This document shows, piece by piece, positions 52,976 through 62,582 of a stretch of 64,000 bases of DNA. The translations under genes were made by a program, and so were the position numbers. Location: the NCBI GenBank assembly GCA_030412945.1, contig JAUHJS010000002.1, forward strand, positions 378,424 through 442,423, in the 5' to 3' direction. Every line of letters begins with the position of its first letter. The stretch's first letter is position 1. This stretch comes from Shiella aurantiaca. GTDB lineage: Bacteria > Bacteroidota > Bacteroidia > Cytophagales > Cyclobacteriaceae. The notes below the pieces were generated by a model that was not told where the DNA came from, searched no databases, and saw only the letters and a program-made list of their open reading frames with translations.

Positions 52976-53000
52976 AGCCCGATCGACCAATCGGGCTTCT
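52973..53000. terminator. Hairpin at the end of the 53000-53767 gene
   Basis: AGAAGCCCGAT (52973-52983) with ATCGGGCTTCT (52990-53000), perfect 11-bp stem with a 6-nt loop. On the plus strand it is followed by TACTTTT, on the minus strand by TAAGGTC, so neither side has an ideal T run. It may end the minus-strand gene or be part of a short plus-strand RNA. Confidence 0.6.
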
Positions 53001-53767
53001 TACTTTTGGTACCAGTGCAATACTTCTCCTTCTTGTACCAGTCGGTTCTTCTCTTGCAATCCCGTCTCTTTCAAGGTATTTACCCTCTTTCCGCTGTACA
53101 AATGCAGGTACATAAGGCTGTCGTTTCTTTGTATTTCGAGCCAATCGCCCAGCCACCGAGGCTCGCTAAAAGCTTCCTCTAGAATGAAGCCTTCCGGCTG
53201 GCCCAAGAGGTCGAAGCGAAGAATACCCTGATTAAAATCCAGTAAATACAGCTGGTTTTGATGGAAAACGATGCGACTAAACTGGTAGTTTTTTTCTGGA
53301 AATAAGAGGTCGAAGCGGATGGTTTGCTCGGTTTCGTGCGTATTGGCGTTAAGTAGCTTTAGGCTGTTGTCGGCCGAGTCGATAATCCAATAGCGGTTGT
53401 TGGCATCCATACACAAGGCTTGGCCAAAGCCAATTTCCTCACTGAGCGACCATTCTTGTATCGGGCGTAGCAACCTATCGAGCACTATTACCTGCTGTAA
53501 TTTTTCATAAAAGACCACGATTCTGAACGTCAGGTTGGCCTGTAAGCTGGCTATGGGCGATTTCATTGGGGGCGAATACACGCTGATGCGCTCTCCTTGG
53601 GGATTGTATTTATACACATTGCCCGATTGGTCGGCACAAAGAAGGTTGTTCTGATTATCTACTGAATAAAGCCCTTCTGCCAGGCCTTTGATACTCAGGC
53701 TGATTTTTTCCTGTGCTGGTACTAGCTGGCAGCAAAAGTAGATAAGTAATATTAGGCTGCTCTTCAT
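53000..53767 (-). CDS. Secreted beta-propeller-like protein, unknown function
   Basis: A 255-residue protein with signal peptide (MKSSLILLIYFCCQLVPAQ, residue 19). Repeating short strands such as GLYSVDNQNNLLCADQSGNVYKYNPQGERI, ALCMDANNRYWIIDSADNSLKLLN and QLYLLDFNQGILRFD suggest a small WD40/NHL-like propeller. I recognise no catalytic motif. It may be a periplasmic or outer-membrane-associated scaffold. A terminator-like hairpin covers its stop. Confidence 0.65.
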   Translation of the reverse strand: MKSSLILLIYFCCQLVPAQEKISLSIKGLAEGLYSVDNQNNLLCADQSGNVYKYNPQGERISVYSPPMKSPIASLQANLTFRIVVFYEKLQQVIVLDRLLRPIQEWSLSEEIGFGQALCMDANNRYWIIDSADNSLKLLNANTHETEQTIRFDLLFPEKNYQFSRIVFHQNQLYLLDFNQGILRFDLLGQPEGFILEEAFSEPRWLGDWLEIQRNDSLMYLHLYSGKRVNTLKETGLQEKNRLVQEGEVLHWYQK

Positions 53768-53836
53768 ATCGTTTGGCTATGATGTATTACATACATTCCT
53801 CAAGAAATAATTCATTCTGGCAGTTGTTGGCAACCG

Positions 53837-54517
53837 TTATTTTATTCGTTCACAAAACTGTCTAGCTTCTGGACAGTGTAATACAATTCCTTGGTCTACA
53901 TCCCTATCAACCGACCAAAGCATTCTATATTCTGATTGATGTTGGTAATCAGTGTGTTTTAGAAAGAACCTGTGCCTTGTTAGAGAAGGAGATGCAGCAT
54001 TTAGCATCTTTTCAAAGCTAACCTTATTTGGATCTTCGTCATCTTTCAAATCTTCTATGCTTAATGCTGAAGGTATTGAGTTGGAAATAATCCTGTTATT
54101 TAAATATAAACAATTTCCAAAGATGACAGACTGGATTCTTGGAATTGAATTGGCAATCTCAATCATAAAATTCAGTGGGTCTTTTATCCTGAATACTGAA
54201 TCTCTGCTGAAGGTTTTCTTTAAATCATCGTCTAAAACTGTTGATGTACAAAATGAATACTCATTGAATCCTACATTTGTATAGGTTGTCACTTGTTTGC
54301 CGTTATTACCGTTAACAATATTTATAGAGCCACCTTCATGTTTGTCTCCGAGTTGGTTGTCATCATACTTTTTATAGTTCTTGAAAGAGCTTATGAATAG
54401 ATTCCCATTATTAAAAAAGTCTTCAATCCAATGCTCATCTTCGTATCTATACAAATATGGTATACAGTTTTCAAACGGAATTACTTGAGTGAATTGCGTG
54501 GCAAAATTTCTATTCAT
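53837..54517 (-). CDS. Orphan cytosolic protein with DUF2971-like features
   Basis: A 226-residue protein without signal peptide. The start VIPFENCIPYLYRYEDEHWIEDFFNNGNLFISSFKNYKKYDD resembles the DUF2971 pattern (LYRYR...L.N..L.FSSP..FND) and the late KHTDYQHQSEYRMLWSV matches its K-x-x-x-Y-x-x-E-x-E-Y-R block. DUF2971 proteins are widespread, often near defence or mobile genes, and of unknown activity. Its codon use is AT-rich compared with both neighbours, suggesting recent acquisition, yet no mobile element is seen. Function unknown; the family call is tentative. Confidence 0.55.
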   Translation of the reverse strand: MNRNFATQFTQVIPFENCIPYLYRYEDEHWIEDFFNNGNLFISSFKNYKKYDDNQLGDKHEGGSINIVNGNNGKQVTTYTNVGFNEYSFCTSTVLDDDLKKTFSRDSVFRIKDPLNFMIEIANSIPRIQSVIFGNCLYLNNRIISNSIPSALSIEDLKDDEDPNKVSFEKMLNAASPSLTRHRFFLKHTDYQHQSEYRMLWSVDRDVDQGIVLHCPEARQFCERIK

Positions 54518-54568
54518 AGTTGGCTGTTCAATAATGGTTGTTAATAATCCTATTCGCTAAAAAAGAGC

Positions 54569-55354
54569 TTATCCTTCAAAAGTAAGGAGTTCGGCTTGGT
54601 CGTTTCCTAAGCGAAGATAGGTGCAATAGTTGATCCACTCGCCCAAATTGATGTAGCGGCTTTGGGCATCCACCGGGTGGTCAATCGGTAAGTGGCGGTG
54701 ACCGAAAATATATACATCATAGGCCTGTTTCTTTTGCTGCTCTTTGCACCAGCTGAGAAGCCATTCTCCCTCGCCCAAAAAATGATCCTCAGCCTTTTTA
54801 TTATTGCTGATGCGGCTTTTGCTGCTCCATGTTTGGGCTATCCACATGCCGATGTTGGGGTGTAGCCAGTTGAACAAAAACTGACACACTTTATTGGCAA
54901 AAATGCGCTTCAGAATTTTATAGGTATAATCTCCCGGCCCTAATCCATCGCCATGGCCTACTAGTATTTTTTGTGTGCCAATGCGCAAGTTTTGGTTAGT
55001 TCGGTACACAGGGATTCCCAGCTCCCTCGGGAAATAGTCGAACATCCACATATCGTGGTTGCCTGTAAAAAATATAATGGGTATTCCGGCTTCTCTTAGC
55101 TCAGCCAGCTTGCCCTGAAAGCGGACAAAACCTTTGGGAATGGTTTGGTTATACTCAAACCAAAAATCGAAGATGTCGCCCACTAGAAAAATCATGTGGG
55201 CGGAGTCTTTGATGCTGTCGAGCCAGCGGATGATTTTCAATTCTCTTTCCAGGCTCTTTTCGGCATTAGGTGCACCCAAATGGAAATCGGAGGCGAAATA
55301 CAAGTATTTGCCTTCGGGTATGCGGTCGATGTCCAACAGGGGAGCGTGTTTCAT
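54569..55354 (-). CDS. lpxH: UDP-2,3-diacylglucosamine diphosphatase (LpxH)
   Basis: Lipid A synthesis enzyme that cleaves UDP-2,3-diacylglucosamine to 2,3-diacylglucosamine 1-phosphate. The 261-residue protein shows SDFHLG, VGDIFDFWFEY, FTGNHDMWMFDYF, VGHGDGLGPGDYTYK and FGHRHLPIDH, the full dimanganese set and the DFWF typical of LpxH. The stop is 50 bp from the DUF2971-like gene, the start 65 bp from the ftsH stop with a terminator between them. Confidence 0.92.
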   Translation of the reverse strand: MKHAPLLDIDRIPEGKYLYFASDFHLGAPNAEKSLERELKIIRWLDSIKDSAHMIFLVGDIFDFWFEYNQTIPKGFVRFQGKLAELREAGIPIIFFTGNHDMWMFDYFPRELGIPVYRTNQNLRIGTQKILVGHGDGLGPGDYTYKILKRIFANKVCQFLFNWLHPNIGMWIAQTWSSKSRISNNKKAEDHFLGEGEWLLSWCKEQQKKQAYDVYIFGHRHLPIDHPVDAQSRYINLGEWINYCTYLRLGNDQAELLTFEG

Positions 55355-55364
55355 GCTGCAAAAT

Positions 55365-55397
55365 AAAAAAAATCAGGCCAATGGAGCCTGATTTTTT
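55365..55397 (-). terminator. Terminator of ftsH
   Basis: ATCAGGC (55372-55378) with GCCTGAT (55386-55392), extended by A and T runs. On the minus strand it follows the ftsH stop, so it separates ftsH from lpxH. Confidence 0.88.
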
Positions 55398-55418
55398 GTG
55401 TCTATGATTTTAGTATGC

Positions 55419-57467
55419 TTATTGTGCCGGAGCTTCCGGGGTTTCCGGTTTGTTTTCTACTACGGCCTCTTCTTTGGTTTCACTCGCCTCTGGGCTTGCT
55501 ACCGTTTCGCGCTTGCCATTGGTATAGGCTTCGTAGGTAGTTTGCTTATCGAAAGGACGCTTGCCAATCAAGGCTTCCAAATCGCTTTGGAAAATGATTT
55601 CTTTCTCCAAAAGTTTTTGCGCCAGTATTTCCAACTCATTTCTGTGCTTATTCAGCAAAGCTTTGGTTCTTTCAAAAGCATCGGAAATGATTTTACGAAC
55701 TTCGGTGTCAATGGTTTGTGCCGTGGCTTCAGAGTAAGGCTTGTTGAAATTGTATTCCGACTGCTTAGAATCGTAGAACGATACATTCCCAATCTTATCG
55801 TTCATCCCGTAAACCGTCACCATGCTGTAGGCCATTTTGGTTACACGCTCCAAATCGCTTAAGGCTCCGGTAGAAATCTTGTTGAATACAATATCTTCAG
55901 CCGCTCTACCGCCCAAGGTCATGCACATTTCGTCAATCAATTGCTCGGTTTGATACAAGAACTGCTCCTTAGGCAAATACTGGGCATAACCCAAGGCTGC
56001 TACCCCGCGCGGAACAATACTTACTTTTACCAAAGGATCAGCATGTTCTAAGAACCATCCGGCTACGGCATGTCCGGCCTCGTGGTAAGCCACGATTTTC
56101 TTTTCTTCCGGAGAGATGATTTTGTTTTTCTTCTCCAAGCCACCAATCACGCGGTCGATGGCATCGTGGAAGTCTTGCAAATCAACGGTTTCCTTGTTTC
56201 TACGAGCCGCTATTAGGGCCGCTTCATTACATACGTTGGCAATTTCAGCACCTGCAAAACCAGGGGTTTGAGCCGATAATTTCTTAGGATCTACGTCTTT
56301 ATTGAGTTTCAAAGGCTTCAAGTGCACTTTGAAGATGGCCTCACGGCCTACAATATCCGGCTTATCAATACTGATTTGACGATCGAAACGACCCGGACGC
56401 AATAGAGCTGAATCCAATACATCGGGGCGGTTGGTGGCCGCTAAAATGATTACCCCGCTGTCGGTAGCAAAACCATCCATTTCCACCAAAAGGGAGTTGA
56501 GGGTGTTTTCGCGCTCATCGTTTGAACCCGGCATTTGCCCACGTCCGCGTGAACGGCCAATGGCGTCAATCTCATCAATAAATACAATACAAGGCGCTTT
56601 TTCTTTGGCTTGTTTGAAGAGGTCGCGTACCCTTGCGGCACCCACCCCTACGAACATTTCCACGAAATCGGAACCAGAAAGGGTGAAGAAAGGAACACCG
56701 GCTTCTCCGGCCACGGCCTTGGCAAGCAAGGTTTTACCAGTTCCCGGAGGGCCTACTAATAAGGCACCTTTCGGTATTTTACCACCCAGTTTGGTGAATT
56801 TCTCAGGCGTTTTCAGGAAGTCAACAATTTCTTTGATTTCTTCCTTGGCCTCATCTAGTCCGGCTACATCGTTGAAGGTGATTTTTACTTTATTTTCAGC
56901 ATCAAACAAGGCCGCTTTAGACTTACCGATATTGAATATCTGTCCGCCAGGGCCACCGCCTCCGGTCATTCTGCGCATCAAGAACCAGAATCCGACTAAT
57001 AGAAGGATGAAGAATCCCCAGTTTACAAGGAAGCTGGTAAAGTCAGAGCCTTCTTCCACTTTGTAACCTATGCGCTGGCTTTCCGGAAGCTTTTTCTCCA
57101 ATTCGCTGTAGCGCTTATCGAAGATTTCCATACTCGGAATCTTAAACTTATAGTGCGGGCCACCCGAAGTGAGCGAGAAAGCATTGTTTTCCTCTAGCTC
57201 TTTTCTGTATTTTGAATTCTCAAGGGCTTCTTCTTTAAGGCTTACCTCCACCATGTTTTGGTTGCGGAGTAGCACAATTTCCTTCACATCATTGCTTAGG
57301 AGCATTTGCTCAAACCTTCTTTCGGAGATGGTAATGGCAGAAGTGCTTTTATTTAAATAGGTAATCCCGAATACCACCACTACCAAGGCTAAAATTACCC
57401 ACATTTGGTAATTAGGCTTTTGAGGAGGCTTGGGGATGAATTTGTTGGGTCTCGGTTTATCGCTCAT
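55419..57467 (-). CDS. ftsH: ATP-dependent zinc metalloprotease FtsH
   Basis: Membrane-bound AAA+ protease of 682 residues that degrades unfolded and regulatory membrane proteins. There are two membrane helices (about 22-38 and 143-162), Walker A GPPGTGKT, Walker [13 protein letters not shown], the SRH arginines ([19 protein letters not shown], in short RPGRFDR), and zinc motif HEAGH with the distant Asp ([14 protein letters not shown]). A Pro- and Glu-rich tail follows residue 640, longer than in E. coli FtsH. Preceded by rsfS on the same strand. Confidence 0.97.
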   Translation of the reverse strand: MSDKPRPNKFIPKPPQKPNYQMWVILALVVVVFGITYLNKSTSAITISERRFEQMLLSNDVKEIVLLRNQNMVEVSLKEEALENSKYRKELEENNAFSLTSGGPHYKFKIPSMEIFDKRYSELEKKLPESQRIGYKVEEGSDFTSFLVNWGFFILLLVGFWFLMRRMTGGGGPGGQIFNIGKSKAALFDAENKVKITFNDVAGLDEAKEEIKEIVDFLKTPEKFTKLGGKIPKGALLVGPPGTGKTLLAKAVAGEAGVPFFTLSGSDFVEMFVGVGAARVRDLFKQAKEKAPCIVFIDEIDAIGRSRGRGQMPGSNDERENTLNSLLVEMDGFATDSGVIILAATNRPDVLDSALLRPGRFDRQISIDKPDIVGREAIFKVHLKPLKLNKDVDPKKLSAQTPGFAGAEIANVCNEAALIAARRNKETVDLQDFHDAIDRVIGGLEKKNKIISPEEKKIVAYHEAGHAVAGWFLEHADPLVKVSIVPRGVAALGYAQYLPKEQFLYQTEQLIDEMCMTLGGRAAEDIVFNKISTGALSDLERVTKMAYSMVTVYGMNDKIGNVSFYDSKQSEYNFNKPYSEATAQTIDTEVRKIISDAFERTKALLNKHRNELEILAQKLLEKEIIFQSDLEALIGKRPFDKQTTYEAYTNGKRETVASPEASETKEEAVVENKPETPEAPAQ

Positions 57468-57543
57468 GCTATTTTTGTGCGTTTTTTATAGTCGCAAAAT
57501 CGAAGATAAAACGATTGTGCGGAGATAAAGTTATGATTATTTA

Positions 57544-57915
57544 TTAGCCTTCGATAGTAATGGAGTCGGCATCGCCCCAGAGTTCTTCCAGTGCATAGAA
57601 GTCGCGTCTGTCTTTTTTAAACACGTGTACCACTACGTCTACAAAATCGAGGAGTATCCATTCTTTGTTTTCTTTCCCTTCTTTGTGCCAAGGGTTTTGC
57701 TTGCTGTTTTTATACACGACTTCCTCTACGGAATCGGCAATGGCGTCTACTTGCGTGTCGGAATTACCGGAGCAGATGACAAAAAAATCGGCAATGGCAT
57801 TTTTTACGTTTTTCATATCCAGCACTACCACATTTTCGGCTTTTTTCTCTAACATGCCGTTTACTACAAGGTCACTGAGTTCTTTCGCGCTGGATGTATT
57901 TGTTTTTTGTTGCAT
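57544..57915 (-). CDS. rsfS: Ribosomal silencing factor RsfS
   Basis: A 123-residue protein that binds L14 on the 50S subunit and blocks subunit joining when growth slows. Family motifs are VVVLDMKNVKNAIADFFVICSGNSDTQVDAIADSVEE (short: DFFVICSGNSD) and WILLDFVDVVVHVFKKDRRDFYALEELW (short: HVFKKDRRDFY, ELWGDA). The ATG at 57915 gives the normal length; open frame continues upstream to 57993 without homology. It runs 76 bp before ftsH and diverges from birA. Confidence 0.93.
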   Translation of the reverse strand: MQQKTNTSSAKELSDLVVNGMLEKKAENVVVLDMKNVKNAIADFFVICSGNSDTQVDAIADSVEEVVYKNSKQNPWHKEGKENKEWILLDFVDVVVHVFKKDRRDFYALEELWGDADSITIEG

Positions 57916-58009
57916 TCTGTATTTAAGTTTGCCTAAAATTGAGCTTGGCATGTCTGCCAATTTCGTGAATTTTCGTTTTATTATCGGTAACAAAACTAGT
58001 CATTTTTAC

Positions 58010-58762
58010 TTGCATAAAATCTTTACCAAAACATTATTTCTCGGCAAAAAACTGGTTTTCCTGCCAAGCTGTCATTCTACTAATGACATAGCAGCCGATT
58101 TTATCGGGCAAGGCCTTGCCAGCGAGGGCATGCTGGTGTACACCGATCATCAAACCCAAGGGCGTGGACAACGCGGCAATGTGTGGGAGTCGGGTGTGGG
58201 GCAAAACTTGGCTTTTAGCCTGATTGTGCAGCCCCGCTTTTTACAGGCCAGCGAGCAATTTCATCTGCAAAAAGCCATCTCGCTTGGGGTGTACGATGCT
58301 TTATCGACCGTTTGTGAGGGGGTGAAAGTGAAGTGGCCCAACGACATCTATATCCACGACCGGAAGGTAGGCGGTATTTTAATTGAAAACAGCCTAAGGA
58401 ATACACAGGTGCAATGGACGGTAGTGGGAATTGGTATCAATGTAAATCAAAAGGAGTTTTCAGCACCCTTGGCGGCCTCTTTGGCATACTTCACCGGGGA
58501 GGAGTATGATTTGTTTGCCTTGATGGAAGATATGGTGCTGCACATAGAGGCACGCTATCTGCAATTGCGCAACGGAGGGCACGAGGTGCTTTCGGCACAA
58601 TTTGAAGAGGTGCTTTATTGGAAAAATGAGTGGCACGAGTTTGAAGCGGAGTCTGTCTTTCAAGGCCAGATTGTAGGCCTAGCTCCCGATGGACGCCTGA
58701 AAATTGAAACATCAGAGGGGCTTCGCTTGTTTGCCTTCAAAGAGGTGGTTTTCAAGAAGTAA
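58010..58762 (+). CDS. birA: Biotin--[acetyl-CoA-carboxylase] ligase
   Basis: Attaches biotin to the carboxyl carrier protein. A BirA catalytic domain without the N-terminal HTH, so it does not repress transcription. Motifs are FLPSCHSTNDIAADFI, GRGQRGNVWESG (the GRGRRG biotinyl-AMP loop), KWPNDIYI and VGGILIE, and a small C-terminal SH3-like domain (GQIVGLAPDGRLKIET). Homologues of this group start at the HKIFTKTLFLG block, so I place the start at TTG 58010 (250 residues). ATG 57950 is the alternative and adds 20 residues. It diverges from rsfS. Confidence 0.88.
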   Translation: MHKIFTKTLFLGKKLVFLPSCHSTNDIAADFIGQGLASEGMLVYTDHQTQGRGQRGNVWESGVGQNLAFSLIVQPRFLQASEQFHLQKAISLGVYDALSTVCEGVKVKWPNDIYIHDRKVGGILIENSLRNTQVQWTVVGIGINVNQKEFSAPLAASLAYFTGEEYDLFALMEDMVLHIEARYLQLRNGGHEVLSAQFEEVLYWKNEWHEFEAESVFQGQIVGLAPDGRLKIETSEGLRLFAFKEVVFKK

Positions 58763-58859
58763 GTTTTACATCCACTCTCTTTTGATAAGCCCAATCATAA
58801 TAATTACCTTTGTAATCTTTATTAATTACATCTGCATATACTTTAACTACTAATATCGA

Positions 58860-60176
58860 ATGAAAACCGTCACAGAAAACAATGTGAAGTACAAAGTGAA
58901 AGACATTTCGCTTGCTGAATGGGGAAGAAAAGAAATTGGCTTGGCAGAAGCTGAAATGCCGGGTTTGATGGCTTTGCGTGCCGAATATGGTGCCACTAAG
59001 CCACTAAAAGGTGCGCGTATTGCCGGATGCTTGCACATGACTATCCAAACGGCTGTATTGATTGAAACCTTGGTAGAACTAGGGGCTGAAGTTACCTGGT
59101 CGTCATGTAATATATTCTCTACGCAAGATCATGCTGCTGCTGCGATTGCCGCTGCCGGAATTCCGGTTTTTGCATGGAAAGGTATGAACGAGCAAGAGTT
59201 CGACTGGTGTATCGAGCAGACTTTGTTTGCTTTTGAAGGCGGCCAGCCTTTGAACATGATTTTGGATGATGGGGGTGACCTTACCAATATGGTGTTCGAC
59301 CGTTTCCCTGAATTGGCCAAAGACATCAAAGGTCTTTCGGAAGAAACTACTACCGGTGTACACCGCTTGTACGAGCGTATGAAAAATGGCACTTTGGTAA
59401 TGCCTGCTATCAACGTGAACGATTCGGTAACTAAATCGAAATTTGATAACAAATACGGCTGCCGCGAATCGTTGGTAGATGCTATCCGCAGAGCTACTGA
59501 TGTGATGATGGCCGGAAAAGTGGCCGTAGTGGCTGGTTTTGGTGATGTGGGTAAAGGTTCTGCTGATTCTTTGCGCAATTCGGGTGTACGTGTAATCGTA
59601 ACCGAAATCGACCCTATCTGTGCGCTTCAAGCCGCTATGGAGGGATTTGAAGTAAAGAAAATGGATACGGCCATTGCCGAAGCCGATATCATTGTAACGG
59701 CCACTGGAAACAAAGACATCATCAAAGATCGTCATTTCCGTGCCATGAAAGACAAAGCCATTGTGTGTAACATTGGCCACTTCGACAATGAAATCGATAT
59801 GGCGTGGTTGAACAAAAACTACGGTAACACTAAGGATGTAATCAAGCCTCAGGTAGATAAGTATACAGTAGACGGAAAAGACATCATTGTATTGGCCGAA
59901 GGCCGCTTGGTGAACTTGGGTTGTGCTACTGGTCACCCATCTTTCGTGATGAGTAACTCATTCACCAACCAAACTTTGGCGCAGTTGGAATTGTGGAAAA
60001 ACCACGCCAGCTACGAGAATAAGGTGTATACCTTGCCTAAGCATTTGGATGAGAAAGTAGCCCGCCTACACTTGGCCAAAATTGGTGTGGAGTTAGATGA
60101 GCTAAGCCCCGACCAAGCCGCTTACATTGGTGTGGAAGTACAAGGCCCATTTAAGCCTGAGTATTACAGATATTAA
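58860..60176 (+). CDS. ahcY: Adenosylhomocysteinase
   Basis: Splits S-adenosylhomocysteine to adenosine and homocysteine, keeping SAM-dependent methylation running. The 438-residue protein shows the substrate text [44 protein letters not shown], the NAD-binding [24 protein letters not shown], the ending [10 protein letters not shown] with the conserved Lys-Tyr, and lies between its own terminator and the birA gene. No SAH riboswitch was seen upstream. Confidence 0.98.
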   Translation: MKTVTENNVKYKVKDISLAEWGRKEIGLAEAEMPGLMALRAEYGATKPLKGARIAGCLHMTIQTAVLIETLVELGAEVTWSSCNIFSTQDHAAAAIAAAGIPVFAWKGMNEQEFDWCIEQTLFAFEGGQPLNMILDDGGDLTNMVFDRFPELAKDIKGLSEETTTGVHRLYERMKNGTLVMPAINVNDSVTKSKFDNKYGCRESLVDAIRRATDVMMAGKVAVVAGFGDVGKGSADSLRNSGVRVIVTEIDPICALQAAMEGFEVKKMDTAIAEADIIVTATGNKDIIKDRHFRAMKDKAIVCNIGHFDNEIDMAWLNKNYGNTKDVIKPQVDKYTVDGKDIIVLAEGRLVNLGCATGHPSFVMSNSFTNQTLAQLELWKNHASYENKVYTLPKHLDEKVARLHLAKIGVELDELSPDQAAYIGVEVQGPFKPEYYRY

Positions 60177-60197
60177 TCCCTTGTGGATTTTGAATAG

Positions 60198-60224
60198 AAA
60201 AGGAGGCCAAAAGCCTCCTTTTTT
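60198..60224. terminator. Bidirectional terminator
   Basis: AAAAGGAGGC (60198-60207), loop CAAAA, GCCTCCTTTT (60213-60222), and more Ts. Shared by ahcY and the converging gene at 60228. Confidence 0.93.
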
Positions 60225-60227
60225 GAT

Positions 60228-62288
60228 TTAATACCCTCCCCAATACTTGCGAAGGCCCCATTCGAGGGTGAGCAAGGCTATGAGCAGGTACAAAATCCAG
60301 TGTAGTTGAATGAGTTCTTGCACCGTTTTTTCTGAGTAGATAACCGACTGGGCTTCTGTGTTTTCTATCTCCCGAATAAGCGCCTCGGAATCGTAGAAGA
60401 GTTTGCCTTTGTTGTTTTGCGCAATGTTTTTGAGCAATAAGGTGTCGGCTTGGAGGGCATAAGATTCTATGGCCCTATTGAGGATGGAGAATTGCCCTTT
60501 CGCTACTTCCGTTCTTCCTTCTAGCGCGGTGCTGGCCTCAAACTGGTAAATCCCCTCGGGTAGCTCGGTAACGGTATAGGCGCCTCCTGAAGCGCGACTG
60601 GAATACGTGTAGGCTTTAGAAAGCCCATTCCCATTAATACTAAGCTGAATTGGCTGTCCGTCTATCCGCTCGAAAAGGTCGTTGTAGACTTCGGTTTCAA
60701 AAACCACTTTTTCACCCTGCAAGTATTCCTTTTTACTGGTGTTGACTCGGAATTTGCGCGTATCGGTTTTGGTAGCCAGGTACTGGGCGATTTTTAAGAT
60801 AAAAGTATCGAAGGCCTCGCTGCTTTGGGTTTGCTGGTATTCATCCACGCGCCATTTCCAGATATTTTCACCCATAAACACAGCCGATTTATTATCACCG
60901 GCTTGGCTAAACACCAAAAGCGGTCGACTGGTAACAACCTGGCCGATTTTCTGGGCAAGCAAAGGCTTGTCGCCAGTGGGCAAAATTTCTAAGGCACCAT
61001 AGGGCACAGCCAAAGGGGGAAATGATTCCAATAAGCGAATGTGTTCTTCGGAAAAAGTGAAATACGTTTGCTCGAGTTGGAAATGGGCCATGGCTTCATC
61101 GGTTTCGTAGGCCTGAGGCTGGATTTTGAGCACGTTTTGAACCGTATTGAATCGTCTGCTATCAGTTTGGCCTCCATAAAACCACCAAATGGGCATTTGA
61201 GAGGCAATTAGTTTATCTACAAAATTATCCGGAGCACCCGAAGGGTATTGGTAGCAAATCAGCAAATCAAAAGTTCCATCTTTTGGAACAGGCGAAAGTT
61301 TAGGGATATAGACTTGTACTTCATAATTCTGGTTGACCTCTATCGCCCTTTTGAGTGCGCGGATATCGGGGTGCGGACTGGGCGCGACCAGCAAAATCTT
61401 TTGCTTGCCCTCTACTACCTCTATAAAGGCCGTTTGGGTGTTGTTATCCGTATTGAATTCTCCGGCCAGCGGACTGATCTGTACCGTAAATTTTCGGAGT
61501 CCGGCTGTTTCGGCTTCCACAATAAACGTATGGGTGTTGATAACTTGTCCCGCTTTAAGTGTTAGCGATTGGCTTTGCAGGGTTTTACCGTTTTCGGATA
61601 AGCTGAGCTGGATTGTTTGCCCGCCCAGGGCCTGATGCTGCACTTTTACGCTTAGGGGAAAGCGGTTGCCTTGATATACTACACGGTTGTACTGCATGTC
61701 GGCAATAAATACATCTTTGCGCACGCTAGTGTCTCCCCACAAAAGGCTATGCACCGGAAAACTAAATGTGCGAAAACTTGGAGCCAGTCCTTGGTTGTAA
61801 AGGCCATCGGAAATGAGCGTGGCCGCAGCTATTGGCGCACTCGGATATTCTTTTTTTATGCTTTGCAACAGCGCATCGATTGGGCTGCTTCTTTCCTTCA
61901 TTTGTAGGGCTTGCGCATTGGCAAGCGTGCCTTCATAGCCGAGGAGTACAGGCTGAAAACCTTGCTGACTCAGCGCATTTTCCACACGAGCTAGGGCTTG
62001 TTTTTCTTCTTCGATTTTGGCGGAATCCCACACCAAGGCAATCGACTGGCTATTGTCTACGGCCAGAACCCATAAGGGAGCTTGGGTGGTGTTTTTGACA
62101 TAACGCACGTAGGGATTGAGCAGCAAAAAGCCCAAAATCCAAAAGATTGAACCGCGAAAAACGGCCAACAGGATATTGCTGAGGGTATTCCAAGGGGCTT
62201 TGCGGCTGTAAAGCAAGTAAGCAAACGTTACGGACACCACCGTAACAAGCAGCAACCACCAAGGTGAGTATTCGAAATGAATCAGCAT
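60228..62288 (-). CDS. Large membrane protein with VWA-like region, unknown function
   Basis: A 686-residue protein with two or three N-terminal helices (about 10-60), a VWA-like segment LWVLAVDNSQSIALVWDS (the Asp-x-Ser-x-Ser MIDAS start), Ig-like strands, a second Rossmann-like region (ILLVAPSPHPDIRALKRAIE), a late Ig-like region and a C-terminal helix (HWILYLLIALLTLEWGLRKYW). This plan matches the BatA/aerotolerance-type and DUF-rich VWA membrane proteins found throughout Bacteroidota. No function is established. Monocistronic, ends in the ahcY terminator. Confidence 0.75.
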   Translation of the reverse strand: MLIHFEYSPWWLLLVTVVSVTFAYLLYSRKAPWNTLSNILLAVFRGSIFWILGFLLLNPYVRYVKNTTQAPLWVLAVDNSQSIALVWDSAKIEEEKQALARVENALSQQGFQPVLLGYEGTLANAQALQMKERSSPIDALLQSIKKEYPSAPIAAATLISDGLYNQGLAPSFRTFSFPVHSLLWGDTSVRKDVFIADMQYNRVVYQGNRFPLSVKVQHQALGGQTIQLSLSENGKTLQSQSLTLKAGQVINTHTFIVEAETAGLRKFTVQISPLAGEFNTDNNTQTAFIEVVEGKQKILLVAPSPHPDIRALKRAIEVNQNYEVQVYIPKLSPVPKDGTFDLLICYQYPSGAPDNFVDKLIASQMPIWWFYGGQTDSRRFNTVQNVLKIQPQAYETDEAMAHFQLEQTYFTFSEEHIRLLESFPPLAVPYGALEILPTGDKPLLAQKIGQVVTSRPLLVFSQAGDNKSAVFMGENIWKWRVDEYQQTQSSEAFDTFILKIAQYLATKTDTRKFRVNTSKKEYLQGEKVVFETEVYNDLFERIDGQPIQLSINGNGLSKAYTYSSRASGGAYTVTELPEGIYQFEASTALEGRTEVAKGQFSILNRAIESYALQADTLLLKNIAQNNKGKLFYDSEALIREIENTEAQSVIYSEKTVQELIQLHWILYLLIALLTLEWGLRKYWGGY

Positions 62289-62362
62289 AGCGTAAAGATG
62301 AAAAAATAAAAGGATAGCCTAATCCTGCCTTCTTTATTTTTTTCTGGATTCTTCCAAACACT

Positions 62363-62393
62363 TTTGTGCGCTAAGGGTTTTACCCTATATTTG
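62363..62393 (+). promoter_or_regulatory. Promoter of the histidine operon
   Basis: TTTG (62363-62366), 19-bp spacer, TATATTTG (62386-62393): a canonical Bacteroidota promoter. The predicted start of transcription is near 62398, so the leader ATG at 62400 is almost at the mRNA 5' end. Confidence 0.82.
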
Positions 62394-62399
62394 TAGCTC

Positions 62400-62480
62400 A
62401 TGTTGTCTTCTACAACACATATCGCCCTATCATTAGTAGCCACTTCGGCTCACGTTCATCACATCCACCATTCCTCGTAA
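62400..62480 (+). CDS. hisL: Histidine operon leader peptide
   Basis: A 26-residue frame, too small for routine gene calls: it ends AHVHHIHHSS, with five His in the last nine residues (codons at 62451, 62457, 62460, 62466, 62469) and one earlier His. It follows the promoter directly and precedes hisG by 102 bp. A ribosome short of His-tRNA should stall on the His cluster and change folding of the RNA behind it. Confidence 0.88.
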   Translation: MLSSTTHIALSLVATSAHVHHIHHSS

Positions 62481-62532
62481 GGGGAATGAAACTAACATAT
62501 TGTCCAAAAATGGATACTGGGTATCCGTTTTT
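62469..62532 (+). promoter_or_regulatory. Histidine operon attenuator
   Basis: Hairpin 1: CATTCCTC (62469-62476) with GGGGAATG (62481-62488), loop GTAA, spanning the last His codon and the stop codon. Terminator: GGATAC (62512-62517) with GTATCC (62521-62526), loop TGG, then G and five Ts, with As before the stem. A competing hairpin TGTCCA/TGGATA (62501-62516) uses the same left arm and is a candidate antiterminator. Confidence 0.75.
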
Positions 62533-62582
62533 CACCTCTAGGAGGTCAAAATCTCTATTTATTTCATCTAGACTTATTTTTC

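Noticed and set aside
57665..58009. A longer N-terminal extension of BirA reaching into rsfS
   Set aside because: The extension is antisense to rsfS and Ser/Thr/Phe-rich; BirA homology begins at about 58010.
58763..58859. SAM/SAH riboswitch upstream of ahcY
   Set aside because: The gap is under 100 bp, AT-rich, and has no conserved stem pattern that I can recognise.
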